From Streptomyces sp. DH-12 (GTDB taxonomy: Bacteria; Actinomycetota; Actinomycetes; Streptomycetales; Streptomycetaceae): DNA of 64,000 nucleotides. Made by a program: the position numbers and the translations under genes. Below are positions 16,903-25,789 of the stretch, in pieces. The DNA is taken from NCBI RefSeq assembly GCF_002899455.1, contig NZ_PPFB01000001.1, forward strand, positions 5,617,001-5,681,000. Reading direction: 5' to 3'. Below the pieces are notes generated by a model, which was not told the origin of the DNA, ran no database searches, and was given only the letters and a program-made list of their open reading frames with translations. Each line of letters begins with the position of its first letter. Position 1 is the first letter of the stretch.

Positions 16903-17610
16903 TCAGACGGCGAGGGAGCACGGCGGTCCGCGCCGTCCCAGGGAGTGCGCGAGGAGCAGGGTGCGCGCCACGGCGGCGCGGTGCGGGGTGTGGACCGGGC
17001 GGCCCGTCTTCGGCGCCCGGCGCACGGTCACCACCGCGACGGCCAGCAGCAGCGGACGGACCGCGGTCGAGGCCGTGGCCGCGACCGCGCTCAGCAGCTG
17101 GGCCAGCGCCCGCTCCCCGCGGCGCAGCCAGGCGGCGGCGAACAGGCCGACCCCGATGTGCGCGCCCAGCAGCAGCCAGGCGGTCGCCGGGCCGGCCTCG
17201 GCCAGCACCGCCGCCACCTGGTCGCCGCCCTCCGCGGTGTGCCCGGTGACCCGGGCCAGCGGCGCGCCCACACCGGTGCCGTCGCCGCACAGCACGTCGA
17301 ACCCGACGGAGCGCAGCGGACCGGCCACCGGGCCGCCCATCCGGCCGTAGCAGACGTGCTGGCCGGTGGTGAAGACCGTGTCGGCGGCCAGCTCCAGCGG
17401 GATCAGCAGGGCGGCGATCCGCCCGAAGGAACGCTCCCGTCCGGCGAGCGCGTAGGCCAGGAGGAACACGGCGGCGCCGATCGCGGCCACCGTGTTCAGC
17501 GGCAGCGGGGCCCCGGACAGCAGCACGTGCGACGCGGTGCTGAGGGTCACGACGACAGCCGTGAACAGCGCCGCGCGAACGGCTCTGAGCTGGGGTCCGG
17601 ATATGTCCAT
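16903..17610 (-). CDS. Unknown multi-pass membrane protein upstream of the DsbA-like gene
   Basis: I do not recognise the family. The 235-aa protein has hydrophobic segments near residues 12-30, 38-56, 62-80, 140-165 and 172-195. A polar loop between the third and fourth contains two cysteines (GQHVCYGRMGG and FDVLCGDGTG), and a basic Arg/His-rich tail follows. It precedes the DsbA-like gene on the same strand with a 94-base gap, so a functional link to disulfide chemistry is possible but is inference. The sequence is not similar by eye to VKOR or DsbB quinone-site motifs. The reading frame has normal Streptomyces third-position bias, so I consider it a real gene. Confidence 0.75.
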   Translation of the reverse strand: MDISGPQLRAVRAALFTAVVVTLSTASHVLLSGAPLPLNTVAAIGAAVFLLAYALAGRERSFGRIAALLIPLELAADTVFTTGQHVCYGRMGGPVAGPLRSVGFDVLCGDGTGVGAPLARVTGHTAEGGDQVAAVLAEAGPATAWLLLGAHIGVGLFAAAWLRRGERALAQLLSAVAATASTAVRPLLLAVAVVTVRRAPKTGRPVHTPHRAAVARTLLLAHSLGRRGPPCSLAV

Positions 17611-17643
17611 GGCGGCTACGAGTGTGGCACGTGCTCCGTTAAG

Positions 17644-17661
17644 GGATCCCTAAAGGGGTCC
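17644..17661 (-). terminator. Short hairpin after the DUF2252 gene
   Basis: GGATCCCT and AGGGGTCC pair over 8 bases (one G-T) around AA, 18 bases after the DUF2252 stop on the minus strand. It is a plausible weak terminator in the 68-base gap before the next gene. Confidence 0.4.
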
Positions 17662-17678
17662 TGTGAATGTGCGGAAGG

Positions 17679-19025
17679 TCACAGCCCGGGGATCCGGCCG
17701 TTGCGGAACAGGTCGAGGAAGATCTGGTGGTCGCGGCGGGCCCGCGCCCCGTAGTCGTGGGCGAAGTCCACCAGCAGCGGCGCCAGCCCGTCCTCGTCGG
17801 CCGCGATCGCCGCGTCGATGGCCCGCTCCGTGGAGAACGGCACCAGCGACTCGCCGGAGGTGTCGTCCGCCGCCGCGTGCATCGCCGCCGTCGCCCGGCC
17901 CAGGTCGGCGACCACCTGGGCCATCTCCTCCGGGTCGTCGAGGTCGCTCCAGTCCAGGTCCACCGCGTACGGCGAGACCTCGGCGACCAGCTGCCCGGCG
18001 CCGTCCAGCTCGGTCCAGCCCAGCCACGGGTCGGCGTGCGCCTGCAGGGCCCGCTGGGAGATCACCGTGCGGTGGCCCTCGTGCAGGAAGTACGCGCGCA
18101 CCGCCGGGTCCGTGATGTGCCGGGAGACCGCGGGGGTCTGCGCCTGCTTGACGTAGATCACCACGTCGTTCTCCAGGGCGTCGCTGTGCCCCTCCAGCAG
18201 GATGTTGTACGACGGCAGCCCGGCCGAGCCGATGCCGATGCCCCGGCGGCCCACGACGTCCTTCACGCGGTAGGAGTCCGGGCGGGCCAGCGAGGAGTCC
18301 GGCAGCGTCTCCAGATAACCGTCGAAGGCGGCCAGGACCTTGTAGCGGGTGGCGGCGTCCAGCTCGATCGCGCCGCCGCCGGGCGCGAAACGGCGCTCGA
18401 AGTCGCGGATTTCGGTCATCGAGTCCAGCAGCGAGAAACGGGTCAGCGACCGGGCGTCGCGCAGCACGTCCAGCAGCGGTCCCTGCGCGGTGTCCAGGGT
18501 GAACGGCGGCACCTCCTCGTCCTTCGCGCCGGTCGCCAGGGCGTGGATCCGCTCCCGGTAGGCGGCCGCGTACACCGCCACCAGGTCCGTGATCTGCTCG
18601 TCGCTGAGGGCCTTCGCGTAGCCGATCAGCGCCATGGAGGCGGCGAAGCGCTTCAGGTCCCACAGGAAGGGGCCGACGTACGCCTCGTCGAAGTCGTTGA
18701 CGTTGAACACCAGGCGGCCGTTGGAGTCCATGTACGTGCCGAAGTTCTCCGCGTGCAGGTCGCCGTGGATCCACACGCGCGAGGTGCGCTCGTCCAGGTA
18801 CGGGCCGCTGTGCGCGTCGGCGCCGCGCCCGGCGTGCTCGGCGGACAGGTCGTGGTAGAAGAGGCTCGCCGTCCCGCGGTAGAACGCGAACGCCGACGCC
18901 GCCATCTTCCGGAACTTCACCCGGAACGCGGCCGGGTCGGCGGCCAGGAGCTCGCCGAACGCGGTGTCGAGGACGGCGAGGATCTCCTCGCCGCGGTGCT
19001 CGTCGTTGAGCTGCGGGACCGACAT
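17679..19025 (-). CDS. DUF2252 protein (kinase-like fold)
   Basis: A 448-aa cytoplasmic protein of the DUF2252 family. Kinase/phosphotransferase-like elements are visible: VWIHGDLHAENFGTY (resembling the HGDxxxxN catalytic loop of aminoglycoside phosphotransferase-like folds) and NVNDFDEAYVGPFLWDLKR (metal-binding D). No substrate is known. It is preceded by a 260-base divergent intergenic region shared with dnaE. Family assignment is firm; enzymatic activity is inference from the motif resemblance. Confidence 0.88.
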   Translation of the reverse strand: MSVPQLNDEHRGEEILAVLDTAFGELLAADPAAFRVKFRKMAASAFAFYRGTASLFYHDLSAEHAGRGADAHSGPYLDERTSRVWIHGDLHAENFGTYMDSNGRLVFNVNDFDEAYVGPFLWDLKRFAASMALIGYAKALSDEQITDLVAVYAAAYRERIHALATGAKDEEVPPFTLDTAQGPLLDVLRDARSLTRFSLLDSMTEIRDFERRFAPGGGAIELDAATRYKVLAAFDGYLETLPDSSLARPDSYRVKDVVGRRGIGIGSAGLPSYNILLEGHSDALENDVVIYVKQAQTPAVSRHITDPAVRAYFLHEGHRTVISQRALQAHADPWLGWTELDGAGQLVAEVSPYAVDLDWSDLDDPEEMAQVVADLGRATAAMHAAADDTSGESLVPFSTERAIDAAIAADEDGLAPLLVDFAHDYGARARRDHQIFLDLFRNGRIPGL

Positions 19026-19285
19026 CGCTGGGTGCCTCCTGGTGCGGAATCCCGGGGACGGCTGCTCCGTCCCCTGCCTAGGGCCTCTGTTCGGATCGTG
19101 CCGGGCCCGCGGGCCCTGATCCGGCCCGACCCGGACGAAAGGCCCAACGCGCGGCGGGCCGCGGGAGTGCCCGCGACCCGCCCGGAGGTACGCGGGGACG
19201 GGCGTCGGGTGTCAGTGCCGGGGCATAGACTTCGAGGCTGTCCCCGTCCGTCCCTCTGCCGCCCGCAGCACCTGGAGGCCGCACC

Positions 19286-22200
19286 GTGTCGAAGCCGCCG
19301 TTCACGCACCTGCACGTCCACACCCAGTACTCGCTGCTGGACGGTGCCGCGCGGCTGAAGGACATGTTCGACGCCTGCAACGAGATGGGCATGACGCACA
19401 TCGCCATGTCCGACCACGGCAACCTGCACGGGGCGTACGACTTCTTCCATTCCGCGCAGAAGGCCGGGGTCACCCCGATCATCGGCATCGAGGCGTACGT
19501 CGCCCCCGAGTCCCGGCGCAACAAGCGCAAGATCCAGTGGGGCCAGCCGCACCAGAAGCGGGACGACGTCTCCGGTTCCGGCGGCTACACCCACAAGACC
19601 ATGTGGGCGGTGAACAGCACCGGTCTGCACAACCTCTTCCGGCTCTCCTCCGACGCCTACGCCGAGGGCTGGCTGCAGAAGTGGCCCCGGATGGACAAGG
19701 AGACCATCGCCCGGTGGTCGGAGGGCATCGTCGCCTCCACCGGCTGCCCCTCCGGCGAGGTGCAGACCCGGCTGCGCCTCGGCCACTTCGACGAGGCCCT
19801 CAAGGCGGCCGCCGACTACCAGGACATCTTCGGCAAGGACCGCTACTTCCTGGAGCTGATGGACCACGGCATCGACATCGAGCACCGGGTCCGCGACGGC
19901 CTGCTGGAGATCGGCAAGAAGCTCGGCATCCCCCCGCTGGTCACCAACGACTCGCACTACACCTACGCGCACGAGGCGGCGGCGCACGACGCGCTGCTGT
20001 GCATCCAGACCGGCAAGAACCTCTCCGACCCCGACCGCTTCAAGTTCGACGGCACCGGCTACTACCTGAAGTCCACGGAGGAGATGTACGCCATCGACTC
20101 CTCGGACGCCTGGCAGCAGGGCTGCGCCAACACCCGGCTGATCGCCGAGATGGTCGACACCACGGGCATGTTCGAAAAGCGCGACCTGATGCCCAAGTTC
20201 GACATCCCGGAGGGGTACACGGAGGTCAGCTGGTTCCGCGAGGAAGTCATGCGCGGCATGAACCGCCGCTTCCCGGACGGCATCCCGGACGACCGCATGA
20301 AGCAGGTCGAGTACGAGATGGACACCATCATCTCGATGGGCTTCCCGGGCTACTTCCTCGTGGTCGCCGACTTCATCATGTGGGCCAAGAAGCAGGGCAT
20401 CGCGGTCGGCCCCGGCCGTGGCTCCGCGGCCGGCTCGATCGTCGCCTACGCCCTCGGCATCACCGACCTCGACCCGATCCCGCACGGCCTGATCTTCGAG
20501 CGGTTCCTCAACCCCGAGCGCATCTCCATGCCGGATGTCGACATCGACTTCGACGAGCGCCGGCGCGTCGAGGTGATCCGCTACGTGACCGAGAAGTACG
20601 GCGCCGACAAGGTCGCCATGATCGGCACCTACGGCACCATCAAGGCGAAGAACGCCATCAAGGACTCCGCGCGCGTGCTGGGCTACCCGTACGCGATGGG
20701 CGACCGCATCACCAAGGCGATGCCCGCCGACGTCCTCGGCAAGGGCATCCCGCTGTCCGGCATCACCGACCCGAACCACCCCCGCTACTCGGAGGCGGGC
20801 GAGGTCCGGTCGATGTACGAGAACGAGCCGGACGTGAAGAAGGTCATCGACACCGCCAAGGGCGTCGAGGGCCTGGTCCGGCAGATGGGCGTGCACGCGG
20901 CCGGCGTGATCATGTCCAGCGAGACGATCACCGACCACGTCCCGGTCTGGGTCCGGCACACCGACGGCGTCACCATCACGCAGTGGGACTACCCGAGCTG
21001 CGAGTCGCTCGGCCTGCTGAAGATGGACTTCCTGGGCCTGCGCAACCTCACCATCATGGACGACGCCGTCAAGATGGTGAAGGCGAACAAGGGCATCGAC
21101 ATCGACCTGCTGTCGCTGCCCCTGGACGACCCGACGACCTTCGAACTGCTCCAGCGCGGCGACACCCTCGGCGTCTTCCAGTTCGACGGCGGCCCCATGC
21201 GCTCCCTGCTCCGGCTGATGAAGCCGGACAACTTCGAGGACATCTCCGCCGTGTCGGCCCTGTACCGGCCGGGCCCGATGGGCATGAACTCGCACACCAA
21301 CTACGCGCTGCGCAAGAACGGCCAGCAGGAGATCACCCCGATCCACCCCGAGCTGGAGGAGCCGCTCAAGGAGGTCCTGGACGTCACCTACGGCCTGATC
21401 GTCTACCAGGAGCAGGTGCAGAAGGCCGCCCAGATCATCGCCGGCTACTCGCTCGGCGAGGCCGACATCCTCCGCCGCGTGATGGGCAAGAAGAAGCCGG
21501 AGGAGCTGGAGAAGAACTTCGTCATCTTCCAGGCCGGCGCCCGCAAGAACGGCTACAGCGACGAGGCGATCCAGGCGCTGTGGGACGTGCTGGTGCCGTT
21601 CGCCGGCTACGCCTTCAACAAGGCGCACTCCGCCGCGTACGGCCTGGTGTCCTACTGGACCGCCTACCTCAAGGCGAACCACCCCGCCGAGTACATGGCG
21701 GCGCTGCTCACCTCGGTGAAGGACGACAAGGACAAGTCCGCGGTCTACCTCAACGAGTGCCGCCGCATGGGCATCCGGGTGCTCCCGCCGAACGTCAACG
21801 AGTCCGAGTCCAACTTCGCCGCGCAGGGCGACGACGTGATCCTCTTCGGCCTCTCCGCGGTGCGCAACGTCGGCACCAACGTCGTGGAGTCGATCATCAA
21901 GTGCCGCAAGGCCAAGGGGAAGTACACGTCCTTCCCGGACTACCTCGACAAGGTCGACGCGGTCGTCTGCAACAAGCGCACCACCGAGTCGCTGATCAAG
22001 GCCGGCGCCTTCGACTCCCTGGGCCACACCCGCAAGGGCCTCACCGCCCAGTACGAGCCGATGATCGACAACGTGGTGGCGGTCAAGCGCAAGGAGGCCG
22101 AGGGACAGTTCGACCTCTTCGGCGGCATGGGCGAGGAGGAGAGCGACGAGCCCGGCTTCGGCCTCGACGTGCAGTTCACCGACGAGGAGTGGGACAAGAC

Positions 22201-22825
22201 GTACCTGCTCGCGCAGGAGCGCGAGATGCTCGGCCTGTACGTCTCCGACCACCCGCTGTTCGGGCTGGAGCACGTGCTGTCCGACAAGGCCGACGCGGGC
22301 ATCTCCCAGCTCACCGGCGGTGACTTCGGCGACGGCGCGGTGGTCACCATCGGCGGCATCATCTCCGGCCTCCAGCGCAAGATGACCAAGCAGGGCAACG
22401 CCTGGGCGATCGCCACCGTGGAGGACCTCGCGGGCTCCATCGAGTGCATGTTCTTCCCGGCGACCTACCAGCTCGTCTCGACGCAACTGGTCGAGGACGC
22501 CGTGGTGTTCGTGAAGGGGCGGCTCGACAAGCGCGAGGACGTGCCCCGGCTGGTCGCCATGGAGCTGATGGTCCCCGACCTGTCCAACGCGGGCGCCAAC
22601 GCGCCCGTCGTGCTGACCATCCCGGCGACGCGCGTGACCCCGCCCATGGTCAGCCGGCTCGGGGAGATCCTCACCCACCACAAGGGCGACAGCGAGGTCC
22701 GCATCAAGCTGCAGGGGCCGACGAGGACGACGGTGCTGCGGCTCGACCGGCACCGGGTCAAGCCCGATCCCGCCCTGTTCGGCGACCTGAAGGTGCTGCT
22801 CGGCCCGTCCTGCCTGACCGGTTAG
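19286..22825 (+). CDS. dnaE: DNA polymerase III alpha subunit
   Basis: The replicative polymerase catalytic subunit, 1179 aa. An N-terminal PHP domain starts with FTHLHVHTQYSLLDG. The palm carries PDVDIDFDERRR (D419 and D421 are two of the three catalytic aspartates), GPGRGSAAGSIVAY and MGKKKPEE. The beta-binding/tandem HhH region is followed by an OB fold near residues 1010-1100 (VVTIGGIISGLQRKMTKQG). DnaE1-type length and motifs mark it as the main actinobacterial replicase, not the error-prone ImuC/DnaE2. The GTG start directly gives the PHP domain. It is followed by a 13-bp hairpin. Confidence 0.97.
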   Translation: MSKPPFTHLHVHTQYSLLDGAARLKDMFDACNEMGMTHIAMSDHGNLHGAYDFFHSAQKAGVTPIIGIEAYVAPESRRNKRKIQWGQPHQKRDDVSGSGGYTHKTMWAVNSTGLHNLFRLSSDAYAEGWLQKWPRMDKETIARWSEGIVASTGCPSGEVQTRLRLGHFDEALKAAADYQDIFGKDRYFLELMDHGIDIEHRVRDGLLEIGKKLGIPPLVTNDSHYTYAHEAAAHDALLCIQTGKNLSDPDRFKFDGTGYYLKSTEEMYAIDSSDAWQQGCANTRLIAEMVDTTGMFEKRDLMPKFDIPEGYTEVSWFREEVMRGMNRRFPDGIPDDRMKQVEYEMDTIISMGFPGYFLVVADFIMWAKKQGIAVGPGRGSAAGSIVAYALGITDLDPIPHGLIFERFLNPERISMPDVDIDFDERRRVEVIRYVTEKYGADKVAMIGTYGTIKAKNAIKDSARVLGYPYAMGDRITKAMPADVLGKGIPLSGITDPNHPRYSEAGEVRSMYENEPDVKKVIDTAKGVEGLVRQMGVHAAGVIMSSETITDHVPVWVRHTDGVTITQWDYPSCESLGLLKMDFLGLRNLTIMDDAVKMVKANKGIDIDLLSLPLDDPTTFELLQRGDTLGVFQFDGGPMRSLLRLMKPDNFEDISAVSALYRPGPMGMNSHTNYALRKNGQQEITPIHPELEEPLKEVLDVTYGLIVYQEQVQKAAQIIAGYSLGEADILRRVMGKKKPEELEKNFVIFQAGARKNGYSDEAIQALWDVLVPFAGYAFNKAHSAAYGLVSYWTAYLKANHPAEYMAALLTSVKDDKDKSAVYLNECRRMGIRVLPPNVNESESNFAAQGDDVILFGLSAVRNVGTNVVESIIKCRKAKGKYTSFPDYLDKVDAVVCNKRTTESLIKAGAFDSLGHTRKGLTAQYEPMIDNVVAVKRKEAEGQFDLFGGMGEEESDEPGFGLDVQFTDEEWDKTYLLAQEREMLGLYVSDHPLFGLEHVLSDKADAGISQLTGGDFGDGAVVTIGGIISGLQRKMTKQGNAWAIATVEDLAGSIECMFFPATYQLVSTQLVEDAVVFVKGRLDKREDVPRLVAMELMVPDLSNAGANAPVVLTIPATRVTPPMVSRLGEILTHHKGDSEVRIKLQGPTRTTVLRLDRHRVKPDPALFGDLKVLLGPSCLTG

Positions 22826-22846
22826 GCGCCGCCCCCGACGCGCCGG

Positions 22847-22875
22847 AGGGGCGCACCCGCGACGGGTGCGCCCCT
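22847..22875 (+). terminator. Terminator after dnaE
   Basis: There is a 12-13 bp perfect stem (AGGGGCGCACCC and its complement) with a 3-5 base loop, 21 bases after the dnaE stop. The convergent 55-aa gene ends 41 bases further on, so the hairpin may serve both directions. Confidence 0.8.
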
Positions 22876-22916
22876 CTTCCTGTACGGCCGGGCCGCAACG
22901 GCCCTTCGCACCGGTG

Positions 22917-23084
22917 TCAGTTGTGGCCGAAGCGCTTCTGCCGGCCCTTGCCGCGGCCGCCCTCTCCGGGCACGGCCTGCGTGGTGAGCTGCTCGTCCGG
23001 GATCTCCAGGGTGGAGGTCTGCGCGGCGCGCGGAGCGCGCTCGGCCTGGGGCTGCTTACGGTCACGGTTCTTGTTCTTGGCCAT
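22917..23084 (-). CDS. Small basic protein, 55 aa
   Basis: The start MAKNKNRDRKQPQAE is one I associate with a short protein conserved across Streptomyces; its function is unknown. The 55-aa product is hydrophilic and basic at both ends (N-terminal Lys/Arg/Asn, C-terminal GRGKGRQKRFGHN), with a Thr/Leu/Glu-containing centre (TSTLEIPDEQLTT). A near-perfect SD (AGGAGG) stands 8 bases before the ATG, which strongly supports translation. It is a single gene between dnaE and the NYN-domain gene. Confidence 0.8.
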   Translation of the reverse strand: MAKNKNRDRKQPQAERAPRAAQTSTLEIPDEQLTTQAVPGEGGRGKGRQKRFGHN

Positions 23085-23305
23085 GGTGGTGCCTCCTGTG
23101 GGGACTAGGGGCCAGGGCCGGATTCAGATTCACATAAGCCGATGACCCACGCATGTCGGACAATTACCGTCCGTGACGGGCGTGGTCGGGGGAGGAAGTG
23201 TGGAAACGCCACGCCGAAGATCGAGTTCGGGCCGTTAAGACCGGCGGGGTCGGGCAGACTCGAAGGAAGCCCGAAGCCAAACCTCCCGGAAAGAGGGTGG
23301 ATCGC

Positions 23306-24514
23306 GTGGACCGCTGCATCGTCCTGGTGGACGCCGGGTATCTGCTGGGGGCCGCCGCCAGTCTCCTCGCCGGGGAGCCCTCGCGGTCCCGCATCACCGT
23401 GGACCACGCCGCCCTGATCCAGGGACTGCGTGACCGCGCCGAGGGCGACACGCGCCGGCCGCTGCTGCGCATCTACTGGTTCGACGGCGCCCCCGACCGC
23501 GTGCCGCAGCCCGAGCACCGCCGCCTGCGTGTGATGCCCCGGGTCACCGTCCGGCTCGGCGCGCTGACCCGCAGCGACGGGCGCTGGGCGCAGAAGGGCG
23601 TGGACGCGGCGATGCACGCCGAACTGACCGAACTCGCCCGCAACCGCGCCTGCTCCGACATCGTCCTGGTCACCGGCGACGGCGATCTGCTGCCGGGCAT
23701 GATGGCCGCCAAGGAGCACGGCGTCGCCGTGCACCTGTGGGCCGTGCAGGCCGCCGACGGCGACTACAACCAGTCCGAGGACCTGGTCGCCGAGGCCGAC
23801 GAGCGCCGGGTGCTGGACCGGGCGTGGATCACCCAGGCCGTCCGCGCCAAGGAGATCGGCGGGGTGTGCGCCCCGCCGCCCGTGCCCCGGCCCGAGATCG
23901 CCGCGATCCTCTCCGCCCCGCTGCCCGACTCCGCCCTCGCCCCGGCCGCCGAGCGCACCCCGCCCGAGCCGCGCCACCCGGCCGCCGCCGCGCACAACGG
24001 CACGGCCGAGCGCGCGCCCGCCGTCAAGGGCGTCCCCACCCCGAAGGACCTGGCAGCGCTGCGCCACCCCGGCCCGCACCAGCCGCAGCAGCCGGCCTCC
24101 GCGACCCTGCGCTGGTCCTCCGACAAGGGCTGGGTGGACCGCCCGGTCGCCGAGCCGCCGGAGGCCGCGTCCATGCCGACGCTGGCCCAGCTCACCACGG
24201 CCGAGCAGCGCTGGGCCGACCGCGAGGAGGACATCACCACCGTCGGCGGCGACCCGTTCGAGGTGGGCCAGGTCTTCGCCCGCCGCTGGGTGGAACGGCT
24301 CGGCGACCAGAGCCACGTCCGGAAGCTGTCCGCCATGTACCCGCGCATCCCGCACCGCATCGACGGCGAGCTGCTGCGCTACGCGGCCCGCTTCGGCCTG
24401 CTCGCCCACAAGGACGACCAGATCGACGAACGCGACCGCTACGCCATCCGGGCGGGTTTCTGGCGTGAGCTGGACACCCGCACCGGCACGGAACGGGCCT
24501 CCGCGGGGGAGTGA
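23306..24514 (+). CDS. NYN-domain putative RNA nuclease with C-terminal winged-helix-like region
   Basis: A 402-aa protein. Residues 1-165 form a NYN (PIN-like) domain: CIVLVDAGYLL, YWFDGAPD, KGVDAAMHAEL and DIVLVTGDGDLLPGM supply the four acidic metal-site positions. A Pro/Ala-rich linker follows (about 190-290). The C-terminal 110 residues (FARRWVERLGDQSHVRKL to FGLLAHKDDQIDERD) look like an OST-HTH/LOTUS-type RNA-binding module. NYN enzymes cut RNA in processing or decay; the target is unknown. GTG at 23306 was preferred to 23297 because AGAGGG is correctly spaced for it. Confidence 0.85.
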   Translation: MDRCIVLVDAGYLLGAAASLLAGEPSRSRITVDHAALIQGLRDRAEGDTRRPLLRIYWFDGAPDRVPQPEHRRLRVMPRVTVRLGALTRSDGRWAQKGVDAAMHAELTELARNRACSDIVLVTGDGDLLPGMMAAKEHGVAVHLWAVQAADGDYNQSEDLVAEADERRVLDRAWITQAVRAKEIGGVCAPPPVPRPEIAAILSAPLPDSALAPAAERTPPEPRHPAAAAHNGTAERAPAVKGVPTPKDLAALRHPGPHQPQQPASATLRWSSDKGWVDRPVAEPPEAASMPTLAQLTTAEQRWADREEDITTVGGDPFEVGQVFARRWVERLGDQSHVRKLSAMYPRIPHRIDGELLRYAARFGLLAHKDDQIDERDRYAIRAGFWRELDTRTGTERASAGE

Positions 24515-24769
24515 GCGCCCGGCGCCTCCCGTCGCCGGTTCAGCGGGTTCCGCGCCGGCCACCGGTGTGCCGGCCCGTCAGGCGCCGGGTACGCGGGGCC
24601 GAGGAGGACGGGACCCCGCTGCCCGCCGCCCCGCTCGGTGTTCAGGCGGTCGTTCCGTCGAGGGGGCGCCGATCCCTCCCCTGATGTCCCGTGCGTCCCC
24701 CGGCCGGGGCCGGGCGGAAGGGTGACCCGAGGGCGGGGGGACGGGGGCGACCCCGTAGGCTCGTCCCTT

Positions 24770-25789
24770 GTGAGTACGCGCGCGGCACAGGGACATCGGC
24801 ACGGTGGTGACGTCGTGTGTGCGGTGCGCGGGCTGACCAAGACCTATCCGGCGGTGCGCGGACGGCGCGGGGTCCCGGCGACGCCCGAGGTGCGCGCCAC
24901 CGACGACGTCGCCCTCGACATCGGGCGCGGTGAGATCTTCGGCCTGCTCGGCCCGAACGGCGCCGGAAAGTCCACCCTCGTACGGCAGATGACCGGCCTG
25001 ATGCGGCCCGACAGCGGCAGCGTCGAGATCCTCGGCCACGACATCGTCCGCCACCCCGAGCGGGCCTCCCGCATCCTCGCCTACCTCGGGCAGGAGTCCA
25101 GCGCCCTGGACGAGCTGACCGTGTCCCTGGCCGCCGAGACCACCGGCCGGCTGCGCGGGCTCGACGCCCGGCGGGCGCGCGCCGAGCGCGACGCCGTGCT
25201 CGGTGAGCTGGGGCTCGGCACGATCGCCTCCCGCCCGCTGCGCAGACTCTCCGGGGGCCAGCGCCGGCTCGCCTGCTTCGCCGCCGCGCTGGTGGGGGAG
25301 CGGCCCCTGCTGGTGCTCGACGAGCCCACCACCGGCATGGACCCCGTGGCGCGGCGTGCCGTGTGGTCCGCCGTCGACCGGCGGCGCGCGGAGCACGGCA
25401 CCACGGTGCTGCTGGTCACCCACAACGTCATCGAGGCCGAGACCGTGCTCGACCGGGTCGCCGTGCTCGACCGCGGCCGGGTCATCGCCTGCGACACCCC
25501 GGCCGGGCTGAAGGAACAGGTCGCCGGGGAGGTCCGGGTCGAGCTGGTGTGGCGCGAGGCCGCGCCGCTGCACGTGCCCGAGGTGGCCGCGCTGCGCGAC
25601 CGGGCCGTCGAGTCCGGCCGCCGCTGGACCCTGCGGCTGGCGCCCCAGGAGGCCCGCACCGTCGTCGCCACCGTCACCGGCGGCGCCGCCTTCGCGGCCC
25701 TCGACGACTTCACGCTGGCCACGCCCAGCCTGGAGGACGTGTACCTGGCGCTGGGCGGCGCCGTGCGACAGGGACTGGTGAAGGCGTGA
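24770..25789 (+). CDS. ABC transporter ATP-binding protein
   Basis: A 339-aa ATPase with Walker A GPNGAGKST (about residue 61), signature LSGGQRR (about 161), Walker B LLVLDEPTTG (about 180) and switch His in LLVTHN. It is of the DrrA/multidrug-export type, with a roughly 100-aa C-terminal extension after the core. It should power the permease encoded next, whose start overlaps its stop by 4 bases. The transported compound is unknown. GTG start; the frame is open upstream but aligns to nothing in the family. Confidence 0.92.
   Translation: MSTRAAQGHRHGGDVVCAVRGLTKTYPAVRGRRGVPATPEVRATDDVALDIGRGEIFGLLGPNGAGKSTLVRQMTGLMRPDSGSVEILGHDIVRHPERASRILAYLGQESSALDELTVSLAAETTGRLRGLDARRARAERDAVLGELGLGTIASRPLRRLSGGQRRLACFAAALVGERPLLVLDEPTTGMDPVARRAVWSAVDRRRAEHGTTVLLVTHNVIEAETVLDRVAVLDRGRVIACDTPAGLKEQVAGEVRVELVWREAAPLHVPEVAALRDRAVESGRRWTLRLAPQEARTVVATVTGGAAFAALDDFTLATPSLEDVYLALGGAVRQGLVKA

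Noticed and set aside
19200..19285. A dnaE promoter from the TAGACT hexamer at 19226-19231
   Set aside because: No acceptable -35 element lies at the right distance, so I do not list it as a feature.
18917..23065. A 1382-codon open frame on the minus strand opposite dnaE
   Set aside because: It mirrors dnaE codon structure, shows no domain or SD, and runs across several real genes.
24518..24589. A 10-bp inverted repeat with a 52-base loop after the NYN gene
   Set aside because: The arms are far apart and GC-rich, as expected by chance in this composition; not strong enough to call a terminator.
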